From: Spirochaetaceae bacterium
GTDB taxonomy: Bacteria > Spirochaetota > Spirochaetia > PWKH01
NCBI GenBank assembly: GCA_003557605.1
Contig: PWNW01000304.1
Coordinates: forward strand, 1-5,966
DNA length: 5,966 nucleotides
Direction of reading: 5' to 3'
Below the pieces are notes generated by a model. That model was given only the letters and a program-made list of their open reading frames with translations, searched no databases and was not told where the DNA came from. Within the stretch, counting starts at the first letter, position 1. Every line of letters starts with the position of its first letter. The position numbers and the translations under genes are program-made. Of this stretch, positions 1 through 5,966 are shown piece by piece.

Positions 1-1308
1 ATTGAAGGGACCGCAGAAACGGCTTTACGCCTCGAAGGAGGCAAGATCAGGGATGTGCGCACCGGCACGGTGTTCGGAGCCGGGATCCGTGTGGCGGTCA
101 ATGGTGCAGGCATCTACATGTATCTGTCAAACCCGACGGATGCCTCATTGATGAATATGGCCCAGGAGATTTCCGAAGCAGTTTCATCAGGGGCAGCCGG
201 CGAATTCTGCTCCCTGGAGGAAAAAAGCACCCCGCAGATCAACGCAGTGGAGGTGTTTCCCGATTCAGCGGACCTTGAGACGAAACTGGAGTATCTTCAG
301 CGGTGCGATCAAGCCGGAAGGGAATACTCCAGCAAGGTAACTGATGTCATTGTAAGATACCTTGATACTGACCAGAAGGTGATCATTGCTTCCAGCGACG
401 GAGGGATTATCAAGGACAGGCGCATCAGAACACGGATGAGCGCTATGGCTTCCGCCCGGCAGGGGGGAAGAAGGCAGACCGGATTCTTCGGGGCAGGCCG
501 TTCAATGGGGCTGGAGTTTTTTGATCTTGTGACTCCCGAGTCCATCGGCACTGAGGCTTCACGCATTGCCTGCGTGCTGCTTGATGCTGACTACGCACCC
601 CAGGGGACCTATCCGGTGATTCTTGCTAACCAGTTCGGCGGGGTAATATTCCATGAAGCCTGCGGTCATGCCCTGGAGTCAGGTCCGGTGGCGAAGGGCG
701 CTTCCCCGTTTTCCGGCAAGCTCGGCAAGAAGATCGCCTCTGCCCAGGTAACCGCCTGGGATGACGGGACCATTGCCGGCCAGTGGGGTTCCTCCAAAAC
801 AGATGACGAGGGCACTCCCATGGGCCGCACGAAGCTGATCCACCGGGGAAAGCTGCAGTCATTTATTGCAGACAGGATGGGCTCAATGAAGCTTGACCAT
901 CCCCTGACGGGAAACGGCAGGAGGGAGTCCTACCGGTTTCCCCCCGCAGCCAGGATGACAAATACCTTCATTGATGCAGGTAAGCACACCCTTGATGATC
1001 TCATCTCTTCGTTGGAGCAGGGAATATACTGCAGAACCATGGGAGGAGGTTCGGTGGACACCACCACAACTGACTTCAATTTCTCCGTCCATGAGGCATA
1101 CTTGGTGAAAAACGGTGCAGTTGATAGGCCGATTCAGGGTGCATCCCTGATCGGGAAGGGGACAGAGGTGCTTAAACGCATCGAGATGGTGGGGAATGAC
1201 CTCGATTTCGGGGCCGGCATGTGCGGCTCACTTTCCGGTTCACTGCCCGCTGCGGTGGGTCAGCCGTCAATTCTGGTCTCATCCCTGCTGATAGGAGGCC
1301 GCACGTGA
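1..1308 (+). CDS. tldD: TldD metallopeptidase subunit of the TldD/TldE protease (5' end outside window)
   Basis: This is the catalytic subunit of the TldD/TldE heteromeric zinc protease (PmbA/TldD family), a cytosolic enzyme that in E. coli processes the microcin B17 precursor and degrades unfolded peptides such as CcdA antitoxin. The frame is open from base 1, and the reading before the GTG at 55 (IEGTAETALRLEGG...) already looks like TldD, so that GTG is internal. By comparison with E. coli TldD (481 residues), about 40 N-terminal residues are missing; 435 are present. The HExxxH metal site reads HEACGH at 652-669. The likely third ligand, equivalent to the C-terminal Cys of E. coli TldD, is the Cys in GMCGS at 1222-1224. 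Other family signatures are TGNGRRESYR, ARMTNTF, the GGGSVDT region and GQPSILV near the end. The stop TGA (1306-1308) overlaps the tldE start. All catalytic residues are intact. Confidence 0.95.
   Translation: MEGTAETALRLEGGKIRDVRTGTVFGAGIRVAVNGAGIYMYLSNPTDASLMNMAQEISEAVSSGAAGEFCSLEEKSTPQINAVEVFPDSADLETKLEYLQRCDQAGREYSSKVTDVIVRYLDTDQKVIIASSDGGIIKDRRIRTRMSAMASARQGGRRQTGFFGAGRSMGLEFFDLVTPESIGTEASRIACVLLDADYAPQGTYPVILANQFGGVIFHEACGHALESGPVAKGASPFSGKLGKKIASAQVTAWDDGTIAGQWGSSKTDDEGTPMGRTKLIHRGKLQSFIADRMGSMKLDHPLTGNGRRESYRFPPAARMTNTFIDAGKHTLDDLISSLEQGIYCRTMGGGSVDTTTTDFNFSVHEAYLVKNGAVDRPIQGASLIGKGTEVLKRIEMVGNDLDFGAGMCGSLSGSLPAAVGQPSILVSSLLIGGRT
1293..1298 (+). promoter_or_regulatory. Ribosome binding site of tldE
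   Basis: AGGAGG lies inside the last codons of tldD, six bases before the GTG at 1305. It decides the tldE start in favour of this GTG over the in-frame ATG at 1332, which has no comparable site. Confidence 0.85.
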
Positions 1309-2660
1309 AGCAGAGCAGAGCCCTGGCAGCCATGTTTCTCAGGCGAATCACTGCCTCGGGAATCAAAGAAGCAGAAATATACCATACGGCATCAGACCGT
1401 CTGGAGGTCAACGGCCATGAGTGCAGGATTACCGGCCTGAACCGTTCTTCATCTGAGGGCATTGCCGTACGGGTCTGCATCGACGGAAAGATCGGCAGCA
1501 GCTATACCGAGAATGTATCGAAGGAAGGAGTTGACCATGCCCTTATGCTGGCTCAGCAGCAGATACCGATTTTGCCCCCTGACCCCGATAATGTGCTGTA
1601 CCCTGGAAGTCGGGTGTCCTTTACTCCCTGGGAAGATCTCCATCAGCTTGCATCAGTTCCGATAGAAGCAAAGAAGGATTTGGTGATTAAGCTGGAAGAG
1701 GCTGCTCGGGCACTTGATAAAAGAATTGTCCATGTTCCCCAGGTCAGGTACTTGGAATCCCATGATACTGTAACGGTGGTCAACAGTTACGGTATGAAGA
1801 AATCAGAGCAGCGGGGATACTGCGCTGCGGCTCTTCACACCGCTGCCGGAAAGGGAAAGCAGGTCCAGAGCTGGAAGGTCACTGCTGCTGACACCTCCTT
1901 CTATGAGCTGTCAGCCCTCAGAATTGCCCAGGAAGCAGTGCTCGGTGTTCTGGAAAAGCTGAATCCCCAGGGGATTGATTCAGGGGAGTATCCCGTGGTG
2001 TTTTCCCAGGATGCGGCGTCAAAGCTCCTTGGTGCATTCTTTAATTCTCCCTATTCCCATATTTTCGGGGACCAGGTGAAACAGGGCCGTTCACGGTTTG
2101 CCGGTCATATCGGCAGGCGCGCTGCATCCGAAGCGGTGACCATCTATGACAATCCCCGGGGAAGTTCTCTGTTTTCCCGGAGTTTTGATGATGAAGGGTT
2201 TCCGACAAAGAACACCATGTTTATTTTCGAGGGCATTCTGAAGGGGTTTGCCCATTCCATGTATTCGGCAAGGCACTTTAAGACTTCACCCACCGGTCAC
2301 GGTATGCGCGGAGGAGCATCTCTTTCGGTGTCCACGGGACTGCATGCTCCCTGCCTTTCCAATGGAGAGCATGAGCTGGAGGATCTTTTTGATCTCTGCG
2401 GGAAGGGTGTCTACATCACCGAGCTTGGGGGACTGCATGCGGGGATCAATCCCATGACCGGTGATTTTTCCCTGTCCGCAGGCGGGTTTCATATTGAAAA
2501 GGGAAAGCAGAAGAAATCAGTGGGCCGGTGCATCGTGTCGGGAAACTTCTTTGATCTGCTTACCATGGTGCAGGCAGCCGCCGGCGACAGAAGGATGGAC
2601 CGGCTGCTGAGGTTCTCAAGTCCTTCCCTGCTGGTTTCAAAGCTGTCAGTTTCCGGTTAG
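1305..2660 (+). CDS. tldE: TldE/PmbA, non-catalytic partner of TldD
   Basis: This is the second subunit of the TldD/TldE protease; in the E. coli complex TldE lacks the metal site and helps form the substrate channel. The GTG start at 1305 overlaps the tldD stop (GTGA) and has AGGAGG six bases upstream, giving 451 residues, close to E. coli PmbA (450). An upstream in-frame extension to 1221 is only the overlap with tldD. Family marks are GSSLFSRSFDDEG (residues 286-298), SPTGHGMRGG (328-337), the GVYITELGGLHAGINPMTGDFS stretch (368-389) and AGGFHIEKG (392-400). There is no HExxxH: aligning VVFSQDAASKLLGAFFNS by eye with the TldD active-site helix puts Gly, Ala and Ser (about 243, 244 and 248) where TldD has His, Glu and His. 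Translation is probably coupled to tldD, which suits a complex of fixed stoichiometry. The stop TAG overlaps the stop of the convergent cysE. Confidence 0.93.
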   Translation: MKQSRALAAMFLRRITASGIKEAEIYHTASDRLEVNGHECRITGLNRSSSEGIAVRVCIDGKIGSSYTENVSKEGVDHALMLAQQQIPILPPDPDNVLYPGSRVSFTPWEDLHQLASVPIEAKKDLVIKLEEAARALDKRIVHVPQVRYLESHDTVTVVNSYGMKKSEQRGYCAAALHTAAGKGKQVQSWKVTAADTSFYELSALRIAQEAVLGVLEKLNPQGIDSGEYPVVFSQDAASKLLGAFFNSPYSHIFGDQVKQGRSRFAGHIGRRAASEAVTIYDNPRGSSLFSRSFDDEGFPTKNTMFIFEGILKGFAHSMYSARHFKTSPTGHGMRGGASLSVSTGLHAPCLSNGEHELEDLFDLCGKGVYITELGGLHAGINPMTGDFSLSAGGFHIEKGKQKKSVGRCIVSGNFFDLLTMVQAAAGDRRMDRLLRFSSPSLLVSKLSVSG

Positions 2661-3574
2661 TGCTTCTTCAGGCTCCGGTATATGACTGAAGGGGCATCCA
2701 TGCTGACCAGGGTTTTCTCCGGAACATCTTCCTTGAGCCATACATTGCTGCCGATCAGCGCATCAGCTCCGATGGTGATGTCCCCCAGAATAGATGCATG
2801 GGCATAGATGGTGACCCGGTCCCCGATGGTGGGGTGCCGTTTTTTCCCCTTCACGAGATTCCCGCAGGAATCCTTGGGAAAGCTCAGTGCTCCGAGGGTC
2901 ACTCCCTGGTAGATTTTCACATCCCTGCCGATCACCGTAGTCTCTCCGATGACTACTCCGGTCCCATGGTCTATGAAGAACCCCTCACCGATGACGGCCC
3001 CTGGATGTATGTCAATTCCTGTTTCACTGTGGGCGATTTCATTCATCATCCGAGGAATCAAAGGGATGCTGAGGGAATGCAGCACATGTGATATCCGGTG
3101 GATTGCCAGCGCCCTGAGTCCCGGATAGCAGATAACCACCTCTTCTTCGGACCGGGCTGCGGGGTCTCCTTCCAAGGCTGCATGAACATCGGTTTTTAAT
3201 ATGCTCCTGATTTCCGGTAGCTGTGAGAACAGTGTTTCAATTGCCTGCTGCGTCAGCTCCTCGCAAACTGCCTTCGGGCATTCAGTCAGCGGGCATTCAT
3301 GCTGGTAGGCCAAGAGGACCTGATGTTCAAGATCCCGCTTCGCCTGGGTAATCAGTTCACCGATCACATAGGGCAGATTCTCCCGGGTCACCTCCCGCTT
3401 TCCTGAGTATCCCGGAAACAGTATCTCAATGAGATGCTCAAGGATACTGCTGATTGATTTCTTGTTGGGCAGCGGTTTTACGTCGATAAAATTAGTGCCC
3501 GAAGTCTCATCATAGCTTTCAATGATTCCCTTGAGGTATTCGGCGGTTTTTCCGCCTCCGCTTGCTATGGTCAT
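2657..3574 (-). CDS. cysE: Serine O-acetyltransferase (long EpsC-type CysE)
   Basis: The enzyme transfers acetyl from acetyl-CoA to L-serine to give O-acetylserine, the first committed step of cysteine synthesis, in the cytosol. The protein has 305 residues, longer than E. coli CysE (273), mainly through an N-terminal helical region (1 to about 180). The left-handed beta-helix (about 185-285) shows hexapeptide repeats. Catalytic positions are visible: Asp188 in GIDIHPGA, Asp202-His203 in FIDHGTGVVIGE, and His247 in KRHPTIG. These match Asp143, Asp157/His158 and His193 of E. coli CysE. The protein ends soon after the helix (SVIYRSLKKH) and lacks the long tail with terminal Ile that docks into cysteine synthase in enterobacteria. 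The ATG at 3574 overlaps the trmJ stop as ATGA and has AAGGAG nine bases upstream, so it is probably the second gene of a trmJ-cysE operon. Its stop TAA overlaps that of convergent tldE. Confidence 0.94.
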   Translation of the reverse strand: MTIASGGGKTAEYLKGIIESYDETSGTNFIDVKPLPNKKSISSILEHLIEILFPGYSGKREVTRENLPYVIGELITQAKRDLEHQVLLAYQHECPLTECPKAVCEELTQQAIETLFSQLPEIRSILKTDVHAALEGDPAARSEEEVVICYPGLRALAIHRISHVLHSLSIPLIPRMMNEIAHSETGIDIHPGAVIGEGFFIDHGTGVVIGETTVIGRDVKIYQGVTLGALSFPKDSCGNLVKGKKRHPTIGDRVTIYAHASILGDITIGADALIGSNVWLKEDVPEKTLVSMDAPSVIYRSLKKH

Positions 3575-4317
3575 GATCTGCTGCTCCTTGCAGGTCCTGA
3601 AGACCTGCTGAGATTTGGAATTTTCCGGAACATCTTAGCCAGCCGCTGAGATTCCCGGACCGACAGACCTGAACGCGCCAGGATGTCCCGGTAGAACCGA
3701 TGGACCTCCTCACGCTCATCAAGCTTGAAAAACCCGATCTGATCAAAACTGTCCATCATGACGGTCACCAGATCATCCAGCTGTTCCCGTTCAATGGGAT
3801 CATACCCCTTTGCCTGGGTCAGTTCTCTGCGCAGCACGTAGGTGACTACCTGAACCGCCTGAGCAAGGTTGAGGCTGGGAAACTCCTGACTTGAGGGGAT
3901 CAGAAGGGCGGCATCACAGAGGTTCAGTTCCTCCTCGGTCAGTCCGCTGGACTCCCGTCCGAACACCACTGACACCAATCCGTTACCGAGGGTATTTACA
4001 TGGCCGGCAAACTGCTCGGGGAGAAAGGAGAAGTATTTTCTGAACTTGCCCCTTCTCCGGGTAGCCCCGGCACTGAAAATGCCTCCTGCAATGGCATCCT
4101 CCAGGTTCTTAACACGTCGGCTGGATTCATAGAGGTCATATGCATGCACCGCCATAGTCTTGATCCGCTGCGGGTCATAGGTACTGTCTCCGGTAATACA
4201 TAACCTGGTGATGCCCATGGTCTTCATGGCCCGGCAGACTGATCCGATGTTTCCGGCCTCCTGGGGCTCAACAAGGACAATTTGTATTCTTTCCAGGGTT
4301 TTCTCTGATGTTATCAT
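3571..4317 (-). CDS. trmJ: TrmJ-like tRNA (cytidine/uridine-2'-O-)-methyltransferase
   Basis: This is a SPOUT (TrmH family, group 1) RNA methyltransferase. E. coli TrmJ uses S-adenosylmethionine to methylate the ribose 2'-O of tRNA position 32. With the ATG at 4317 the protein has 248 residues, near E. coli TrmJ (246). The three SPOUT motifs are present: NIGSVCRAMKTMG (residues 23-35, with the catalytic-type Arg29), VFGRESSGLT (118-127) and SLNLAQAVQVVTY (148-160), the last two forming the trefoil-knot cofactor site. The C-terminal helical part (VHRFYRDILARSGL) also resembles TrmJ. The frame stays open upstream to a TTG at 4353, but the ATG aligns better with the family and the TTG falls in a likely -35 box. 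Neither start has a Shine-Dalgarno site, so translation may be leaderless. The stop overlaps the cysE start. The exact tRNA target cannot be read from sequence. Confidence 0.9.
   Translation of the reverse strand: MITSEKTLERIQIVLVEPQEAGNIGSVCRAMKTMGITRLCITGDSTYDPQRIKTMAVHAYDLYESSRRVKNLEDAIAGGIFSAGATRRRGKFRKYFSFLPEQFAGHVNTLGNGLVSVVFGRESSGLTEEELNLCDAALLIPSSQEFPSLNLAQAVQVVTYVLRRELTQAKGYDPIEREQLDDLVTVMMDSFDQIGFFKLDEREEVHRFYRDILARSGLSVRESQRLAKMFRKIPNLSRSSGPARSSRS
3584..3589 (-). promoter_or_regulatory. Ribosome binding site of cysE
   Basis: AAGGAG on the minus strand lies inside the 3' end of trmJ, nine bases before the cysE ATG at 3574. It supports that start, and internal translation initiation on a trmJ-cysE transcript. 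Confidence 0.75.
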
Positions 4318-4325
4318 AGGTAGGG

Positions 4326-4353
4326 AGTATATCGTGTATTGCCTGTTTAGCAA
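4326..4353 (-). promoter_or_regulatory. Candidate sigma-70 promoter for trmJ-cysE
   Basis: Reading the minus strand, TTGCTA (4353-4348, four of six matches to TTGACA) is followed after 16 bases by TATACT (4331-4326, five of six). The predicted transcription start is about 4319, two bases before the trmJ ATG, so the mRNA would be nearly leaderless. A competing perfect TATAAT on the same strand (4365-4360) has no recognisable -35; if used, it would give a leader of about 36 bases. The call rests on hexamer matches only. Confidence 0.45.
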
Positions 4354-4367
4354 AGGTGAATTATATT
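4339..4367 (+). promoter_or_regulatory. Candidate sigma-70 promoter for the AI-2E family gene
   Basis: TTGCCT (4339-4344, four of six matches to TTGACA) is followed after 17 bases by TATATT (4362-4367, five of six matches to TATAAT). The predicted transcription start is at about 4374, the A of the proposed ATG. The promoter is interleaved with the divergent trmJ promoter, each -35 lying in the other's spacer. The call rests on hexamer matches only. Confidence 0.5.
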
Positions 4368-4373
4368 GTACCC

Positions 4374-5534
4374 ATGAGCGATGATGCTAGCAGTACCACT
4401 AAATCCGTGAGAATGAAAAGCGTTGCCTTGGGACTGGCCTTGTTTGTACTGATATCATTTGTGCTGAAGGCCGCCAGCAGCATTACCCTGCCGTTGGCAA
4501 TATCATTTTTTCTGTTTCTCATACTCAATCCCATGGTGAATAAGATGGAGCAGAACCGCGTGCCCAGATGGGCCGCCATTTTGGTGGTGATTCTGATCCT
4601 GATTCTGTTCTTTGTGCTGCTGTTTTTCTTTCTTACGGTTGCCATCAACTCCTTCATAAACAGGGTGCCGAAGTACTTTTCCCGGTTTGACGAAATCTTC
4701 GGAGGAATCGGTGAGGCCATCGGTCCGGCCTTGGGACTGACCCCCGGTTCAGGGCTGACAGAACTGGTTGACTGGAAGACCATGCTGATAAACGCCGTCA
4801 CGGCTGCCTCGGGTTCAATCATCACCATCGTTTCCATGTCCATCCTGATTTTTATCTTTGTCCTCTTTCTTCTGCTTGAACGTCAGTCTTTAATTCCAAA
4901 ATTCAAGGTGGCGCTTCCCAGCAGGGGCGGAATGCGGGTTGCCATCATGTTTGAGCGGATAAACCGGCAGGTGTCACGGTACCTGGTGGTCAAGGCGGTG
5001 ATCAGCTCAATCACAGGGGTGATGTTTTATCTCGGCTCCCTTGCCGTAGGCCTTGATTTCGCCATCATATGGGGAGTTCTTGCGGTGCTGTTTAATTTTA
5101 TTCCCAATATCGGATCGATCATCATTACCCTGCTTACTGTTGCCATGGCGGTGCTGCAGTTTTTTCCCGACTATGCACGGATCCTCTATGTTGCACTGAT
5201 CATGAGCATGATACAGCTGGTGATGGGAAATATTCTTGATCCGAGATTCCAGGGTAACCAGCTGAACCTCAGCCCCTTCATCATCCTTGTATCCCTGGCC
5301 TTCTGGGGATATATCTGGGGCATCATGGGAATGTTCCTTGCTGTTCCGATCATGTCGGTGATCCAGATATTCTGCTCCAATGTAAAGGTCCTGAAGCCGA
5401 TTGCCATTATGATCAGCAGCGGGAAACGGTACCGTTCCCAGATCCGTGAGGAGGATCGGCGAAGACGGGAGCGCTATGAGCGGATGCGTGAAGAGCGCCG
5501 GGAGCGGCGCAGAAACGGCAAAGTGCAGCAGTAG
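4374..5534 (+). CDS. AI-2E family (PerM/TqsA-like) integral membrane transporter
   Basis: This is an inner-membrane protein of the AI-2E transporter family (formerly UPF0118), whose members include the E. coli autoinducer-2 exporter TqsA and, in other bacteria, sodium/proton antiporters; the substrate here cannot be assigned. From the ATG at 4374 it has 386 residues. Hydrophobic segments lie at roughly 16-32, 36-54, 67-91, 146-168, 205-226, 228-262, 269-287 and 301-329. A soluble stretch at about 92-145 separates the N-terminal hairpins from the rest. Family marks are FNFIPNIGSI (about 240-249), GNILDPRFQG (285-294) followed by LNLSPFIILVSL, and FLAVPI (321-326). The last 36 residues form a highly charged Arg/Glu tail (15 Arg), probably cytoplasmic. 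An in-frame GTG at 4356 is possible, but it falls before the predicted transcription start. AAAGGTGA (4352-4359) sits 14 bases before the ATG, far for a normal ribosome site. Confidence 0.88.
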   Translation: MSDDASSTTKSVRMKSVALGLALFVLISFVLKAASSITLPLAISFFLFLILNPMVNKMEQNRVPRWAAILVVILILILFFVLLFFFLTVAINSFINRVPKYFSRFDEIFGGIGEAIGPALGLTPGSGLTELVDWKTMLINAVTAASGSIITIVSMSILIFIFVLFLLLERQSLIPKFKVALPSRGGMRVAIMFERINRQVSRYLVVKAVISSITGVMFYLGSLAVGLDFAIIWGVLAVLFNFIPNIGSIIITLLTVAMAVLQFFPDYARILYVALIMSMIQLVMGNILDPRFQGNQLNLSPFIILVSLAFWGYIWGIMGMFLAVPIMSVIQIFCSNVKVLKPIAIMISSGKRYRSQIREEDRRRRERYERMREERRERRRNGKVQQ

Positions 5535-5558
5535 GAAGTCTTTAAGATGTCCCTGCTG
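5526..5558. other. Inverted repeat across a convergent gene junction
   Basis: CAGCAG (5526-5531) pairs with CTGCTG (5553-5558). After a two-base bulge, GG (5534-5535) can pair with CC (5551-5552), leaving a 15-base loop. The arms span both stop codons (5532-5534 on plus, 5544-5542 on minus) and the 7-base gap. No T-run follows on either strand, so it is not a standard intrinsic terminator. It may be chance. Confidence 0.25.
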
Positions 5559-5966
5559 ACGCAGTTCGGTTCCTTCCTGAAGTTTTAGCCCGGTACATTG
5601 CCCGGTCTGCTGAAGCAAACAGTTCTTCTATGTCCAATTGGTCTGTCAATAGACGAGTCTGTGAAACCCCGATGCTTACGGTAGTGTTCACTGTCCCGGA
5701 GGGTAAGGGTATTGACATCTGTTCAATGGAAATTCTGATGCGTTCAGCAAGTTCAACAGCCCTCTCCGCTGAAGCGCCGGGAAGCCCAAGGGCAAATTCA
5801 TCACCCCCAAGTCTGCCGATCATACCGTCTTCCTTCAGGCTGCTGCAGCGGTCTGCCAATGACTTGAGTACAATATCGCCTGCTCTGTGTCCGAGGGTGT
5901 CGTTAATCTCCTTGAAATTGTCAATATCGAAGAGGATCAATGCAAGACTTCCTGATTTCTGCAGCG
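5542..5966 (-). CDS. GGDEF-domain diguanylate cyclase, C-terminal part (5' end outside window)
   Basis: The protein should condense two GTP into cyclic di-GMP. The frame is open to the right edge; a TTG at 5940 is internal, because the residues before it (LQKSGSLALILFDIDNFK) continue the domain. About 140 residues are present, covering the GGDEF domain from the metal-binding DIDNFK stretch onward. Also present are LGHRAGD with the guanine-binding Asp, the intact active loop GRLGGDEF (GGDEF at 5808-5794), TVSIGVS, and the closing signature ADRAMYRAKTSGRNR. The protein ends about eight residues after the domain. The usual product-inhibition site RxxD five residues before GGDEF reads KEDG, so feedback inhibition through that site is not expected. 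The sensory or membrane part lies outside the window. Seven bases separate its stop from that of the convergent AI-2E family gene. Confidence 0.93.
   Translation of the reverse strand, partial: LQKSGSLALILFDIDNFKEINDTLGHRAGDIVLKSLADRCSSLKEDGMIGRLGGDEFALGLPGASAERAVELAERIRISIEQMSIPLPSGTVNTTVSIGVSQTRLLTDQLDIEELFASADRAMYRAKTSGRNRTASAGTS

Noticed and set aside
1172..1480. Minus-strand open frame across the tldD-tldE junction
   Set aside because: It is antisense to two well-supported genes, with low-complexity Arg/Pro/Ser composition and no domain.
2666..2691. CTTCAG/CTGAAG inverted repeat just past the tldE stop, as a terminator
   Set aside because: The stem is only six pairs with a 14-base loop and no following T-run, and it lies in the cysE coding region. 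It is likely chance.
4356..4373. GTG at 4356 as start of the AI-2E family gene, and TTG at 4353 as start of trmJ
   Set aside because: Both are rarer start codons without ribosome sites. They lie in the predicted promoter region, and the added residues do not resemble either family.
4361..4843. Minus-strand open frame of 160 residues
   Set aside because: It lies wholly opposite the N-terminal membrane segments of the AI-2E family protein and shows no family features.
5007..5618. Long minus-strand open frame (203 residues, rich in His, Asp and Lys) opposite the AI-2E family gene and the junction
   Set aside because: It is antisense to a hydrophobic coding region, and its His/Asp-rich composition is what the reverse of Ile/Met/Val codons gives. 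It has no recognisable domain and overlaps two clearly real genes.
4374..5966. AI-2E transporter and diguanylate cyclase as a joint quorum-sensing/cyclic di-GMP module
   Set aside because: The genes are convergent, the transporter's substrate is unknown, and the cyclase's sensor part is outside the window. Adjacency alone does not support a shared pathway.
1..5966. tRNA, rRNA, riboswitch, CRISPR, insertion sequence or attachment site
   Set aside because: None was seen. Nearly every base is in a coding region, the only gaps are 56 and 7 bases, and no long repeats or cloverleaf-like sequences were noticed.

Overview
The window is a compact bacterial chromosomal segment with almost no non-coding DNA. 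It holds five protein genes, two of them cut by the window edges, and no RNA genes, mobile elements, repeats or CRISPR. Base composition and codon use look even throughout (moderate GC, roughly low 50s by eye), so nothing points to recent transfer. The gene set is general bacterial housekeeping and signalling. The long form of serine acetyltransferase and the style of the TrmJ and TldD proteins fit a Gram-negative lineage such as the spirochaetes, but this is a weak guess from protein flavour only.

Layout. Positions 1-1308 (+) carry the 3' nine-tenths of tldD, the metallopeptidase subunit of the TldD/TldE protease. Positions 1305-2660 (+) carry its non-catalytic partner tldE (pmbA), started from a GTG that overlaps the tldD stop as GTGA behind an AGGAGG site. 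Tail to tail with tldE, and overlapping its stop codon, lies a two-gene minus-strand unit: trmJ (tRNA 2'-O-methyltransferase, about 4317-3571) followed by cysE (serine O-acetyltransferase, 3574-2657), joined by an ATGA overlap. Divergent from trmJ is a gene for an AI-2E family membrane protein (about 4374-5534, +). Seven bases past its stop begins the 3' end of a convergent minus-strand gene encoding a GGDEF diguanylate cyclase domain, which runs off the right edge.

How they work together. TldD and TldE should form one heteromeric peptidase. TrmJ and CysE are probably co-transcribed and translationally coupled; the same trmJ-cysE order occurs next to the isc iron-sulfur genes in some gammaproteobacteria, which hints at a shared link to cysteine supply. 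The AI-2E protein and the diguanylate cyclase are neighbours only by convergence, and no functional tie can be claimed.

The most interesting regulatory spot is the 56-base gap between trmJ and the AI-2E gene. Two sigma-70-like promoters are interleaved back to back there, and each predicts transcription starting at or within about two bases of its gene's ATG. That suggests mutually exclusive, leaderless transcription. I found no convincing new multi-gene system; most of the window is ordinary core genome.
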